Assembly: GCF_017220215.1 (NCBI RefSeq)
Contig: NZ_CP071131.1
Coordinates: 558,001 to 622,000, forward strand
Direction: 5' to 3'
DNA from: Caballeronia sp. M1242
GTDB taxonomy: Bacteria > Pseudomonadota > Gammaproteobacteria > Burkholderiales > Burkholderiaceae
Length of the DNA stretch: 64,000 bases
Numbering within the stretch: position 1 is the stretch's first letter; every line of letters begins with the position of its first letter. Shown in pieces: positions 52,361 through 62,598 of this stretch. Made by a program: the position numbers and the translations under genes. The notes below the pieces were generated by a model. That model was given only the letters and a program-made list of their open reading frames with translations, did not search any database and was not told the DNA's origin.

Positions 52361-54052
52361 TCATCGCGTTGCCGGAATCAGGTACTTGGGCAGCGCGCCC
52401 AGTTTCCACTCGAAGCCTTCCTTGACTTCGACGGTCGAGGTCGCGCCCTGCCAGTCGAGTTGCTTGTACGTTCCCGGCGGAATCGGCGCGGGCGTGGGCG
52501 ACGGATCGGCGTTCGAATCGCTCTTCCAGCCCACGATCACGCGGTCATCGCTACCGTATTGATAGATCTTGGTCTTGTCGTCGTCGACGAACGACCGGTT
52601 GAACGCGCGTGCGCCGATGGTCCTGAACAACGTGGCCGCGGCGACATACGCGGGCTTGGGCGTGAGGTCGAGCCGCACGAGGCCGAAGTTCGCTTCCTTC
52701 TCCGCCGCGTCCACGCCGTCGTCGACGAAGTCGTACCAGATCACCGTTTCCACGGTGCCGAAGCGGCGCGAGAGCAGGAAGGTGCGCGCTGCCGCCGCCG
52801 CCTGCTTGCGCTCCGAGAGACCGGCTTCCGTGGGACTCGACGGCCAGCCGATTTCCGTGATGTACACCTTCAGCCGTCCGACGCCGGGGCGCGGGTGCGA
52901 CTGCGTCATGCGCTGCAAATGCGGCCATACGGTCGAGACGTTCACGCGCGGCAGCGGCGATCCCTTCGCCTCGTAACCGCGGTCCGGGTCGTACGGCGAC
53001 ATGTACGGATGAATGCTGAAGCCGTCCTGATAGTCGAGCGCGTTCGCCTTCACGATCTGCACGATGCAATCGCCGCCGGGACCGCCGCCCGCTCCGCCGC
53101 CGCCGCACGACACCACGCTCGCGTCGGGACTTTCTTTCTTGATTGCCGTGTAGACGGGCTTGAGCAGCGCAATGTAAGTGTCATAGCCGATGCTCGGGAA
53201 AGCCGGCTCGTTCCAGACTTCCCACGTCTTCACGTACTTGCCGTAGAACCCGACCACCTTCTGCGCGTAACGCACGAAGAGGTCGCGTTCCTGCTGCGTC
53301 TGCGGAAACCCCTTCGGTCCCTTGAACAGGCCCGGGTAGGCGCGGCCGTTCCCGTAGTCGAGCACGATCAACGGCTTCAACCCAATCTTCGAGGCTTGCG
53401 CGACATATCCGCCATAGTCGCTGTCCTTGCGCGGGAACTGGAACTTGCCGGGCGTCGGTTCGACGTCGGTCCAGTACAGTTCGTCGCGAATCCATGTGAA
53501 GCCTGCGCGCTTGATGAGCGACATCACCGTCGGCGGATCACCCTTTCGTTGTCCGAAATGTGTCGCGACGCCGGCTTCCCTGAAATTGCCGTTGCCCGCC
53601 GCGAGCGCGGCAAGACTGACCTTGAGCGAATCGCTTTCGCCGCCGTCCTTCGATACGACCTTCGCGTCGAGCGTATAGAGCCCAGCGCCCGGCAACGAGA
53701 CATTGACGGCCACCTGCGCGCCGCCCTTTCCCTGCGACGGCGACACGCGGTACGTGTCGAGCGGCGTGCGCGAGAGCTCGGCGTTATCGTCGTAGCGATA
53801 CAGCGTCGCGACGACCTGATCGCCGTCCGACGCACTGCCAGCATCCATCTTCAGCGTGATGCGCTTCGCGCCAGCACCGTCGCTGATGAGCGAACTCGGC
53901 GCGCTGGCGAGTTGCAGCCCGCTCGCGGCGAAGCATGCGTCCGCGGCGGCGAGTCCGGTGGACAGCGCGGCGAGCATCGAGACGATGCGCACCGTCGGAT
54001 CGACATGCCACGTGCGGCGCGGCACGTCGTGCTTCGTGCTGAATGCCAACAT
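52361..54052 (-). CDS. Secreted clan-A glycoside hydrolase (PslG/GH39-like)
   Basis: The 563-residue protein has a basic start and a hydrophobic signal-like segment (TVRIVSMLAALSTGLAAADA), a beta-rich domain (residues about 45-155) and a TIM barrel with clan-A acids: KTWEVWNEPAFPS (acid/base E near 290) and KVYITEIGWPSSP (nucleophile E near 415). The layout resembles PslG, which clips its own Psl polysaccharide in the periplasm. It is upstream of nothing on its strand until wzc, from which it is 90 nt downstream, so it is probably in the wzc transcript. Role: trimming or release of polymer, inferred. Confidence 0.85.
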   Translation of the reverse strand: MLAFSTKHDVPRRTWHVDPTVRIVSMLAALSTGLAAADACFAASGLQLASAPSSLISDGAGAKRITLKMDAGSASDGDQVVATLYRYDDNAELSRTPLDTYRVSPSQGKGGAQVAVNVSLPGAGLYTLDAKVVSKDGGESDSLKVSLAALAAGNGNFREAGVATHFGQRKGDPPTVMSLIKRAGFTWIRDELYWTDVEPTPGKFQFPRKDSDYGGYVAQASKIGLKPLIVLDYGNGRAYPGLFKGPKGFPQTQQERDLFVRYAQKVVGFYGKYVKTWEVWNEPAFPSIGYDTYIALLKPVYTAIKKESPDASVVSCGGGGAGGGPGGDCIVQIVKANALDYQDGFSIHPYMSPYDPDRGYEAKGSPLPRVNVSTVWPHLQRMTQSHPRPGVGRLKVYITEIGWPSSPTEAGLSERKQAAAAARTFLLSRRFGTVETVIWYDFVDDGVDAAEKEANFGLVRLDLTPKPAYVAAATLFRTIGARAFNRSFVDDDKTKIYQYGSDDRVIVGWKSDSNADPSPTPAPIPPGTYKQLDWQGATSTVEVKEGFEWKLGALPKYLIPATR

Positions 54053-54142
54053 GAAACTCCCGTAGGCGGCGGATTCGAAACGCGGCAGCGCGCGCCGCGC
54101 TCAGGCGGCGGTCCGCGAGGTCTCACAGAGAAGTGCTGCCGC

Positions 54143-56449
54143 CTATTCCTCTTCCGTGGCGAGATTCGACGTGTACGCGCTCGCGTAGGCATACGTGCGC
54201 TTCTCGCTGCGGCGCTTCGGCACCGCGTTGAAGATCACGCCCGCGATGCGCGCGCCAGTCAGGTCGAGCCGCTTGATGGCTTCCTGAAGTTCGTCCTCGC
54301 TTTGCGCGCTCGGCCGCACCACGATCACCGAGGAGCCGGCGTTCGCGGCGATCAGGTTCGCGTCGCTGACCGCGAGCACTGCGGGGGTATCGATGATGAC
54401 GAGATCGAACTGCTGCTGCATGTAGTCGAGGATCAACGGCAGGCGCGGCGTCGAAAGCATCTTCGACGGATTGGCCGGGAAGCGGCCGGCCGTCATGAGC
54501 GAAAGCCCCGGCACGTCGCTCTCGCGAATGGCCTGATCGACCTGAATCTTGCCGGCGAGCACTTCTGCGAAGCCGTTGCCGCCGTTCTGACCGAAGATCG
54601 ATGCAATGCGTCCGCGTCGCATGTCGCCGTCGATCAGCAACACGTTCTTGCCGGTTTGCGCGTGCAGCACGGCGAGGTTCGAAGCGACGAACGTCTTGCC
54701 GGTTCCGGGCGTCGCGCCGACGACCGCGAGAATATTGTTCGGGGCGGGCGCGATATCCAGCATCAGCGACGCATGCACCGCGCGCAACGCTTCCACGGCC
54801 ATGTCGCGATTGCCGAGCGCCGACAGCGCGTGGCTGCCTTCGACCGACCCCGCGTTCGGATCGTCGCTCAGTACGCGGCGCGACACATCGTTGATGACCG
54901 AGGGCAGACGACTCTTGCCGGGCAGAAGCGAAGGCCTGGCCGTGCGGTCGAGCCGCGCCTGCATCGGGCTGAAGCTCACTGCGCCGAACACCGGCAGGCT
55001 GAGACGGCTCTCGACCGAGTGCGGCGTCTTCACCGCGCGCGAAAGCTGATCGCGGAAGAACACGAAGAGAATGCTCAGGATCACGCCACCTGCGGCGCCG
55101 CCCGCCATGACCAGCATGCGCTTGGGCTTGGACGGTTCGGTCGGATAAATGGCCGAGTCGATCAGATGCACATTGCCGATGGTGCCCGCGCGCGTGACGG
55201 CCAGTTCGCTTGCTTTTTTGCGCATGGCGACATAGATGTCCTCGGCCACCTTTGAATCGCGCGTCAGGTCCATGAGCTTGCGCTCGGAGCCGGGCAGTTG
55301 CCCGAAGCGTTTGTCGAAGGCCTGCTTTTGCGCGTTGAGCGTGGCGAGCTGTTCGTCGATGGTGCGGACTTCGCGCGTCGTCGGCGCGAAGCGGCTCGCC
55401 ATCTGCGTGCGCTGCATGGTGAGCGCCGCAATCTGCCGTTCGATGTCGATGCTGCCTTGCAGATACGACGTCGCTTCGGTGCCCGGCTGCATGGAGTTCG
55501 ACGACTTGCGGTAATTGCTCAATTCACTCTCGGCGCGTTGCAGTTCACGCTCGAGACGCGGCAGCTCGCCGATGATGAAGTCGCGCGTGACACTCGCTTC
55601 TACGCGATGCTGGTCGATGTGCGCGGCGATATAGGTCTGCGCGATCGCATCGGTGATTTGCTGCGCGAGCTTAGGGTCATCGTTCTCGTAGACGACCTGG
55701 ACGACGCCCGAGTCCTTGGTCGACTCCATCACCTTCAGGCTTTTCTGGAAGCGCGAGACGGCCTGATACTCGCTGAAACGCACGACCTTGAACTCGGTGC
55801 CGGGACGCGCGACCAGCTTGTCCACCATGATCGAGATTCCGTCGGCATTCGTCAGATGACCGACGGTGCCATGCAGGATCGAGTTGCCGTCGGAGTCCGT
55901 CAACTCGTAAGCGCCCTGCGGCAGCGCGCGCAGGATGAATGCCTTGTTTTCCAGACGCGGCGGTACCTCCAGCGTGCTGATGTCCGCATCTTCTCCGCCC
56001 CACGCGAACGACTTCAGACCGAGAACCGGCGCCATGGGTTGCCCCGGCGTGGCGAACATGCTCGAAATGCGCCCGAGGAGCGGCACCTGTCTCGGCGTGA
56101 TAGAGAGATTCTGATGGTACTTCTTGATCACTGGCAAAAGGACGGCGCGGCTTTGCATGATCTGCATTTCGGCATCCGTCGGCAACGTGGCCGGACCCGC
56201 CTGCTGTTGCCCTTGTGTGTTCACGCCGAGCGCATTGGGATTCGGGAAATCCACTTTGATGAGTGCGTCCGACGAATAGACCGGTGTGGCGATGAACGCG
56301 TACAGCGTCGCCAGGCCTGTCACCAGGACGATGATCCCGAGCACGAGCCACACGTTATCGACCATCAGCTTCCAAAAGTCACTCGCTGAAAAGCTGTCGT
56401 CTCGCGTGCGCGCGGGGACTGGATCGATCCCAAGAACTGGTGTGTTCAT
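54143..56449 (-). CDS. Wzc-type polysaccharide co-polymerase and tyrosine autokinase
   Basis: The 768-residue protein has an N-terminal Wzz domain with a membrane segment (NVWLVLGIIVLVTGLATLYA near residue 32), a long periplasmic coiled region, a second segment (MLVMAGGAAGGVILSILFVF near 455) and a cytoplasmic BY-kinase: Walker A VVGATPGTGKTFVASNLA, Walker A' NVLLIDGDMRRG, Walker B LVIIDTPAVL and a tyrosine tail RTYAYASAYTSNL. It controls chain length and export of the polymer through phosphorylation. The kinase part is similar to the domain fused to the polymerase at 47259-49067. No Wzb phosphatase gene is near. Confidence 0.95.
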   Translation of the reverse strand: MNTPVLGIDPVPARTRDDSFSASDFWKLMVDNVWLVLGIIVLVTGLATLYAFIATPVYSSDALIKVDFPNPNALGVNTQGQQQAGPATLPTDAEMQIMQSRAVLLPVIKKYHQNLSITPRQVPLLGRISSMFATPGQPMAPVLGLKSFAWGGEDADISTLEVPPRLENKAFILRALPQGAYELTDSDGNSILHGTVGHLTNADGISIMVDKLVARPGTEFKVVRFSEYQAVSRFQKSLKVMESTKDSGVVQVVYENDDPKLAQQITDAIAQTYIAAHIDQHRVEASVTRDFIIGELPRLERELQRAESELSNYRKSSNSMQPGTEATSYLQGSIDIERQIAALTMQRTQMASRFAPTTREVRTIDEQLATLNAQKQAFDKRFGQLPGSERKLMDLTRDSKVAEDIYVAMRKKASELAVTRAGTIGNVHLIDSAIYPTEPSKPKRMLVMAGGAAGGVILSILFVFFRDQLSRAVKTPHSVESRLSLPVFGAVSFSPMQARLDRTARPSLLPGKSRLPSVINDVSRRVLSDDPNAGSVEGSHALSALGNRDMAVEALRAVHASLMLDIAPAPNNILAVVGATPGTGKTFVASNLAVLHAQTGKNVLLIDGDMRRGRIASIFGQNGGNGFAEVLAGKIQVDQAIRESDVPGLSLMTAGRFPANPSKMLSTPRLPLILDYMQQQFDLVIIDTPAVLAVSDANLIAANAGSSVIVVRPSAQSEDELQEAIKRLDLTGARIAGVIFNAVPKRRSEKRTYAYASAYTSNLATEEE

Positions 56450-56787
56450 CAGAGAGTTTCCTTATTCGTTCGAATGGCGGTCCAACGAAAAGCGGCGATA
56501 GCGCGACCGACGAAGTCGGCAACGAACGTTGTGGTTACGATGCTTGGCGATAAACGTCGGATGACGAAACGTACGACGTTAGCTGTACGCACGGACGGAA
56601 GTGAAATGTCAACGTCCAATACTACTTACCTTCACGCCTCGCCAAATTGCAGTACGTGCGCCAACCCACATTGCGATAAAAGGGACGGAAATGCAAGCGG
56701 AATACTCGGCACTTACATAGGTCTGCTTCACGATCGTTCGATACGCGATGGCGAGACGAACGAAACGTCCGACGAACCCGACTTAAT
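56450..56787. other. Intergenic region upstream of wzc
   Basis: These 338 bases lie between the GT4 gene stop and the wzc start, both on the reverse strand. They probably hold a wzc promoter. No gene is seen. Confidence 0.4.
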
Positions 56788-57861
56788 TCAGTGCGTAGTC
56801 TGAAGTATCTCCAGCAGCCTCGTGGCCGCGCCGTCCCACTTGAACTTGCGCGCGTGTTCCAGTCCTGCGCGCCTATGCATCGCGCGGACGTCTTCTTGCG
56901 TTGCCATGATGCGAATCTTGGCGGCGATGTCTTCGACCGAACTCGCATCGCAATACATGGCGGCATCTCCGCACACTTCGGGCAGCGATGCTTCAGACGA
57001 AACGATCACGGGGCATCCACAGTACATCGCTTCCAATGGCGGCAGTCCGTATCCTTCGTACAAAGAAGCGAATACGAGGCATGCCGCGCTGCCGTAGAGG
57101 GCTTTCAGTTCGCCGTCGGTTACGAATCCCGCCCATATCACGCTATCCGAATCGAGCGTTGGCGCGGAGTCGCTCGATGCGAATACCCGGGCGTTCGCGC
57201 CGCCCGCTATGACGAACTTGAAGCCGTCGAGATCTTTCAGCAGCCGCGTCGCTTCGAGCACGCGCCGCAGATTCTTGCGCGGATCGAGGCTGCCAACGAG
57301 AACGCAATACCTGTCTTTCACGAGCGAAAGTCTCTCGAGAATCGAAGGCTCGGGCGTGACGCGGTCCATGTGATCAGCGCCGGGACGTACCACCATGACG
57401 CGGGATTCGTCGACACCCAGGTGATGACAGATGCGGTTTCGCGAGAATCCCGAGACTGTCAGGATGGTGCTGGCCTGTCTGCGCAGCAGCGAGAAGCGCA
57501 AGCGGTACCACATGACGAATTCCTTCGAGAACCCGTGCGGTACGTCGTAGACGGCCATGTCGTGAATCATCAACATATGCCGCCGCTTAAACAGTGGTCC
57601 TGTGTTGCAGAGGCTGATGAGCGTATCGCGGCGCGACTCCAGCGGCAAAGCGATCTGCTCCCAGAGGTTGCCTTTGAGCCGTCGGCCGATCTGAGTCGGG
57701 CGCGCTGCGAGACCGAGATCCGTCGCATTGGACGGAATCAGCACGGGCAGTTCCGTCGGAGACTTCGTGTGCGACTGCATGGCGCGCGTCAGTTCATACG
57801 CCACGCGCTGCACGCCGGTAATGCGTTGTGAGGCGAACTTACCATTGATTGCGAAGCCCAT
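56788..57861 (-). CDS. Family 4 glycosyltransferase
   Basis: The 357-residue protein begins [20 protein letters not shown] and has the GT-B donor-binding half: [20 protein letters not shown] near residue 185 and [20 protein letters not shown] (E-x7-E motif) near residue 266. It transfers a sugar from a nucleotide donor to a lipid-linked intermediate. It lies 338 nt upstream of wzc on the same strand. The donor sugar is unknown. Confidence 0.9.
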   Translation of the reverse strand: MGFAINGKFASQRITGVQRVAYELTRAMQSHTKSPTELPVLIPSNATDLGLAARPTQIGRRLKGNLWEQIALPLESRRDTLISLCNTGPLFKRRHMLMIHDMAVYDVPHGFSKEFVMWYRLRFSLLRRQASTILTVSGFSRNRICHHLGVDESRVMVVRPGADHMDRVTPEPSILERLSLVKDRYCVLVGSLDPRKNLRRVLEATRLLKDLDGFKFVIAGGANARVFASSDSAPTLDSDSVIWAGFVTDGELKALYGSAACLVFASLYEGYGLPPLEAMYCGCPVIVSSEASLPEVCGDAAMYCDASSVEDIAAKIRIMATQEDVRAMHRRAGLEHARKFKWDGAATRLLEILQTTH

Positions 57862-58399
57862 CGGAGGTCCCTGATAGATGCACGCGGCAATTCTTCATAC
57901 GTCCAACGCGGTGCAAGGAGCCGCAAAAAAATGGACGCGGCTCACGCATAGGACACGTTCTACCAGAGACAAAGTTTCGTGTCATGCGCATTTGCCGAGA
58001 AATTGCGAGGCCGTGAGTTGCGCCAAACATATGCTGAATCGAATCAATCGCAATCCTTAGAAGATTATCGGTTCATAGAATCAATGGCTGACAAGGTGAA
58101 TGAGCGATAGGGTGAGTCGCGATTATTTCGCTCAGCGATTTATTTCTGGGATCTAATTCACGCAAGCTTCATTGCTCAAGTCACCAGGATCGCTTAGAGT
58201 GTGCTCTTTCCGTTGCATGTGCGACGGCACTCATCTGTTCTACGCGAATACCTCAACCGCCTGATGAATAAAGGTCAGGCTTGCATAACACCTCGTTGAC
58301 TCAATAAGGCACTGGCATCGTCCATGCTTCGCTTCGACGCCACGTTCCTTAGACAACGCTTAGGTATACCAAGCATAATCGTCAGACAAAGGAATCCGC
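57862..58399. other. AT-rich divergent control region in the polysaccharide locus
   Basis: The GT4 gene on the reverse strand and the small membrane protein gene on the + strand diverge from these 540 bases. The DNA is AT-rich for this genome, as expected for a regulated promoter. I see no gene or clear operator. Confidence 0.45.
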
Positions 58400-58618
58400 A
58401 TGCGACCGAATTGGCGATACCTTCATGAACGGCAAACGCACCGCGAGATCGACGACAAGTCGTTCGCAGCCACGCTGTACGCCATGTTCGCGCTCTTCGT
58501 GCGCGCACTGGATATCGTCAGGGTCGTCGGACTCTTTCTTCTACTGACCATTTCCATGTGGGTGTATCAATCGATCGAAAAGCTGCTTAATCGAGGTGCG
58601 AAAAGTAGTCGCCAATAG
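58400..58618 (+). CDS. Small membrane protein, 72 aa
   Basis: The protein starts MRPNWRYLHERQTHREIDDK and has a long hydrophobic stretch (YAMFALFVRALDIVRVVGLF, then LLLTISMWVY) that could form one or two membrane segments, followed by a basic C-terminus. A purine-rich aaaggaat precedes the ATG. It ends 55 nt before the GT4 gene and may be cotranscribed. No family is recognised. Confidence 0.5.
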   Translation: MRPNWRYLHERQTHREIDDKSFAATLYAMFALFVRALDIVRVVGLFLLLTISMWVYQSIEKLLNRGAKSSRQ

Positions 58619-58672
58619 TGCAAGCCGGCAGCCTGGCGAGCCCAGTTGGAGCATCCACCTACAGGAGTTACT

Positions 58673-59872
58673 GTGAGAGTTGCTATCGTCCACGACTGGC
58701 TCGTGGTGTCGGGCGGAGCGGAGAAGGTGCTCCATCAGATCATCGAATGCTTTCCCGAAGCGGACATCTTCACGCTGGTCGACTTCCTGGAGGACCGAAC
58801 GTGCATCAATAAACGTCCGGTTCGAACCTCTTTCATTCAGCAATTGCCGCTTGCCAGAAAGCACTACCGCAGCTACCTGCCGCTGATGCCCATCGCCATC
58901 GAGCAGTTCGACCTTTCCGGCTATGATCTCGTGATCTCGAGTTCCTATGCGGTCGCGAAGGGCGTGCTGACCGGACCGGACCAGTTGCATATCAGCTACA
59001 TGCATTCGCCGATTCGCTATGCATGGGACCTTCAGCACCAGTACCTGAACGAGGCCGGGCTCTCGAAGGGCGTCAAGTCGGTGTTCGCGCGGGCATTGCT
59101 GCACTATATTCGCGGCTGGGACGCGCGTTCGACGAACGGCGTCGATTACCTCATCGCGAATTCGCATTTCATTGCGCGGCGCATTAGAAAGGCGTATCGG
59201 CGCGACGCGACCGTGATTTATCCGCCGGTCGATATCGCAGCGTTGCCCGTTCGCGTTCAAAAAGACGACTTCTATCTGACGGCTTCGCGCATGGTGCCGT
59301 ACAAACGGATCGATCTCATCGTGAAGGCATTCTCGATGACGCCCGAGCGCCGGCTGATCGTGATCGGGGACGGCCCCGACATGCGCAAGGTGCGCGCGGC
59401 GGCCGGGCCGAACGTCTCGATACTCGGCTATCAGTCGTTCGAAGTACTGCGCGATCACCTTCAGCGTGCACGCGCGTTCGTCTACGCCGCAGAGGAAGAC
59501 TTCGGCATCTCGATCATAGAAGCACAGGCTTGCGGCACGCCGGTCATCACCTACGGACGGGGCGGCGCGCTGGAGACGGTCATTGGTATCCCGAGTGAGC
59601 GCGCCACGGGTGTCTTCTTCAAGGAGCAGACGCCCGAATCGTTGAACGAAGCCGTTACGCGTTTCGAACGCAACCGGCATGCGTTCGACCCGCAGGTATG
59701 CCGCGACAATGCCGAGCGCTTCTCACGAGAGAAATTCAAGGCGGCGCTCAGGGCGTTCATCGAAGTGCAACTGGCTCGTTCTCCGTCCGAGACGATGCTC
59801 GACAGGCGGGCGGCGTCCAGAGACATTGCAGTAGAAACGGGCGTTACTGAAGCAGTCGCGTCGTCGAAGTGA
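58673..59872 (+). CDS. Family 4 glycosyltransferase, GTG start
   Basis: The 399-residue protein begins VRVAIVHDWLVVSGGAEKVL, the typical GT4 start found in mannosyltransferases such as WbaZ. The donor half shows FYLTASRMVPYKRIDLIVKA and EDFGISIIEAQACGTPVITY (E-x7-E). The GTG at 58673 follows acaggag at good spacing; the upstream ATG lacks one. It belongs to the polysaccharide assembly set. Confidence 0.9.
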   Translation: MRVAIVHDWLVVSGGAEKVLHQIIECFPEADIFTLVDFLEDRTCINKRPVRTSFIQQLPLARKHYRSYLPLMPIAIEQFDLSGYDLVISSSYAVAKGVLTGPDQLHISYMHSPIRYAWDLQHQYLNEAGLSKGVKSVFARALLHYIRGWDARSTNGVDYLIANSHFIARRIRKAYRRDATVIYPPVDIAALPVRVQKDDFYLTASRMVPYKRIDLIVKAFSMTPERRLIVIGDGPDMRKVRAAAGPNVSILGYQSFEVLRDHLQRARAFVYAAEEDFGISIIEAQACGTPVITYGRGGALETVIGIPSERATGVFFKEQTPESLNEAVTRFERNRHAFDPQVCRDNAERFSREKFKAALRAFIEVQLARSPSETMLDRRAASRDIAVETGVTEAVASSK

Positions 59873-59918
59873 TGCAACGGCGCGGGCCGGTGGCGCTGCC
59901 GGTCCCGCGCATTCGACC

Positions 59919-61253
59919 TTACTGAGCGGTATCCAGATTGACGTGATGCGGGCGGCTCACGGTCCTCTCCGTGTGAATGAGAGCCGTGGCAGCGGAAGGT
60001 TTGAAGCCGGACGCGAGCGCCGCGACAGCCGAGCCGACGCCGCGAATCGCCGCGTGCTCCCAGCTGTGCGCGGCGCGCGGCTCGCCCGGCGCATGCGGCG
60101 CCCAGCCGTGGAAGCTCAGGAACGGCCCGCCGCCCGTTCTGGCGCGACTGTAGGTCCTTGCTCTCTCGGTCAGCGACGCGAGCATGCGTTGCTCGGCCAC
60201 ATCCGCGCGACGTCTCAGCGTCTCGAGCACGGACATCGCGGCGGCCAGCGATTGCACGAGCACCGGTATCGCACGGCCAACGCCCACGTCCAACAGACGC
60301 AACACGCGAGAGAGGTCCGCAGTATCGTCCGCGAGTTCGCGGCTTGCGAGCACGATAGCGGCATCGGACGAGCCGCGCGCCATCTCGAAGAGACTCAAAG
60401 CATCAGCGACCGTGAACCGGTCTAGCGCGTGCATTCGCATCGCTGCGAAGCCGAGCGCGCATCCGCTCAACGCGTCTTCGCCGACGCCCTGCCAGTCAAA
60501 GCCGTCGGACAGTTCACGCGCAACGCTATTCCCATGCTGAGACTGATTGAGCGAGAGAAGCGACAGCAAGGTGTTTCGCGGCCCTGCGGACACGCGCGAC
60601 ACCACGATATTCAGCGCATCCCTGCTTGAAGACCCCGCCGCGTTCGCCGTGAGCAGTACCTTCACGTGTCCCTCTGGCAGCGATACGAAACGGGGTTCGA
60701 TTTCCGGCCCGCCGATCTGCAACAGCGACGGCTCGTGCGTCGTCAGTTCGAACTGCTTCGCATAGCCGTTCGATTTCTCGTCGCTTATCAGGAGATCGAC
60801 AGGACGCCATGCGCCGAGCCGGCGCGCCCAGAGTTTTCCCCAGACATGATAGGCAGGCGTGTCGGCGAAAAGCGCGCGCGCGCCGCGCGTCAGGTCCACG
60901 TCTGCGGCAGCCCACATGAGCCACTCTGGAATGTCGTCGGGAACGAGGTCGATCGTATGTTGAGCGAAGCGACCGATCAGCGGAATGCGGCGCGTGATGG
61001 TCGATCCGTTCCGAGTGGCGAGCTCGACGACGACGAACGACAAGCCGCCATGCCGGCTTGCGCCGCGACTATCGGCCTGTTCGCGTCCGCGATACGCGTC
61101 GTCCGGCAATTGAACCGTCGTTGGCCGCCTGGTTGAGAGAATGACGCGCTCAACGAGTGAACCGAACTCACTCTTTATTTCAGCAGGCAGTGCCACATCC
61201 CCTTCATCATCGTCAGTCAGCGACGCGAGGCTGAGAATAACGACTCGGCTCAT
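59919..61253 (-). CDS. Unrecognised 444-aa protein in the polysaccharide locus
   Basis: The protein starts MSRVVILSLASLTDDDEGDV and has good coding character. The N-terminal half is strand-rich (GGLSFVVVELATRNGSTITR, EPRFVSLPEGHVKVLLTANA) and the C-terminal half is helical (AIPVLVQSLAAAMSVLETLR). No signal peptide or membrane segment is clear. No domain is recognised. It converges on one GT4 gene and lies downstream of another on its own strand, so a role in polymer synthesis or its regulation is possible, but nothing in the sequence says which. Confidence 0.75.
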   Translation of the reverse strand: MSRVVILSLASLTDDDEGDVALPAEIKSEFGSLVERVILSTRRPTTVQLPDDAYRGREQADSRGASRHGGLSFVVVELATRNGSTITRRIPLIGRFAQHTIDLVPDDIPEWLMWAAADVDLTRGARALFADTPAYHVWGKLWARRLGAWRPVDLLISDEKSNGYAKQFELTTHEPSLLQIGGPEIEPRFVSLPEGHVKVLLTANAAGSSSRDALNIVVSRVSAGPRNTLLSLLSLNQSQHGNSVARELSDGFDWQGVGEDALSGCALGFAAMRMHALDRFTVADALSLFEMARGSSDAAIVLASRELADDTADLSRVLRLLDVGVGRAIPVLVQSLAAAMSVLETLRRRADVAEQRMLASLTERARTYSRARTGGGPFLSFHGWAPHAPGEPRAAHSWEHAAIRGVGSAVAALASGFKPSAATALIHTERTVSRPHHVNLDTAQ

Positions 61254-61404
61254 ACGATGGCCCCTGTGTAGTGGGAGACAACGGAGTACTTCAGACGAAA
61301 GGACGCCTGCAACGGCAATTTATCGAAGTGGACAATACAAGATTCTTCGCTCTACTACGATACATGTACACCCGGCTTGCGCAAATAAAAATGCGAGGGT
61401 GACG

Positions 61405-62598
61405 TTATTTTTCGAGTACGTCGGAGCGTGGAGGCGAGGCAGCGTCGAACGCATCTCGCGATGGAACGGGCAGGGTCATCACCCGTTGGGCCTGCGCCTC
61501 GAAAGTCTCGCGAGAGAAGCGCCGACGAAACTCGGCCGCGAGCGATGCCATCGGGACATCGGGCGCGGCGAAGATACGTTGTACGAACGCAGTGTGATCG
61601 CCTGGAGGGAAGAGCAACGTTTCGGGAAGGTAAGCATCGAGTCCGGACACGCGCGATACGACAATCGGTCGCTCCGCGAGCACGGCTTCGATCATCACGA
61701 GCGGCACGCCCTCGAAAGCAGACGGCAGCACCAGCGTGTCGCTCGCCGCGATATAGGGCAGCACGTCCGCTTGCGCGCCGACCACGCGAACGTGCGCGGA
61801 CAAGATCGGGCTTGCCTGCACCATGTGGGCCGCGCGCTGCGCGTCGGGTCCTTCGCCGACAATGAGTACGAGCGTGCGCTCGAAGGCATCGGCGTGTCGT
61901 TCTATCGTTTCGAGCAGAAAGTCTTGCCGCTTATGCGTGAAGTCGATTCGCCCGATATGAGCGACGATGGTCGTGCCGTCGTCCGGCAAGCCCAGCATGG
62001 CGCGGGCCGCTGACCGCGTGAGCGTGGACTGTGCGAAGCGGTCGTCCACGCAGTTCGCGAGTATGGTCGTGCGCGCGTTCGGTGCCAGCGTGCGCAGCTT
62101 GGCGCGTAGATGTTCGTTGAGCGTGATGAATTCGTGGGGCATGCGATACACGCCACGTTTCACCAGCCACTTGAGTCTGTCGACGAGGCGGCCGCTGTCG
62201 GGCCCGTCTGCGACCAGCGGCAGATAGCTCACCGAGCGCGTGCGGGTCACTCGCGCGGCCAAAAGCCCGGCGAGTCCTGAAACAATCGTGCCTTGGGCAA
62301 TGAGTAGTCGAGTCAGTTTCAATCTGCGCAGGATCGAGGCGGTCGAGCGCGTCATGCGAAGCATCGCGAACGCATTGCCGCGTATCGACTCGGCTGTATA
62401 TGACAGGCCAATCGTCTGCACTTTTGAATGCGCGCGCGCGAGGTCTTCCACGAAGCTAAAGAGCGCGGCGTTCTGCCTGGGCGCCAGGATATACAAGGTT
62501 TCGATCTGCGCGTTCCCGACAAGCGCAATCATGAAACGCTTGAGCATCTCCTCGTGACCGCCGTTGATGCCCGAATCACAGTAGATCCCAACCTTCAC
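61405..62598 (-). CDS. Family 4 glycosyltransferase
   Basis: The 397-residue protein begins MKVGIYCDSGINGGHEEMLK and has the GT-B donor half: IVAHIGRIDFTHKRQDFLLE near residue 213 and LPSAFEGVPLVMIEAVLAER (E-x7-E) near residue 290. It is a third GT4 enzyme of the locus. The unrecognised 444-residue protein gene follows 151 nt downstream on the same strand. Confidence 0.9.
   Translation of the reverse strand: MKVGIYCDSGINGGHEEMLKRFMIALVGNAQIETLYILAPRQNAALFSFVEDLARAHSKVQTIGLSYTAESIRGNAFAMLRMTRSTASILRRLKLTRLLIAQGTIVSGLAGLLAARVTRTRSVSYLPLVADGPDSGRLVDRLKWLVKRGVYRMPHEFITLNEHLRAKLRTLAPNARTTILANCVDDRFAQSTLTRSAARAMLGLPDDGTTIVAHIGRIDFTHKRQDFLLETIERHADAFERTLVLIVGEGPDAQRAAHMVQASPILSAHVRVVGAQADVLPYIAASDTLVLPSAFEGVPLVMIEAVLAERPIVVSRVSGLDAYLPETLLFPPGDHTAFVQRIFAAPDVPMASLAAEFRRRFSRETFEAQAQRVMTLPVPSRDAFDAASPPRSDVLEK

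Noticed and set aside
51758-55255. Open frame of 1165 codons on the + strand
   Set aside because: It lies antisense to the PslG-like hydrolase and wzc genes, is Arg/His-rich with no domain, and results from strong GC3 bias.
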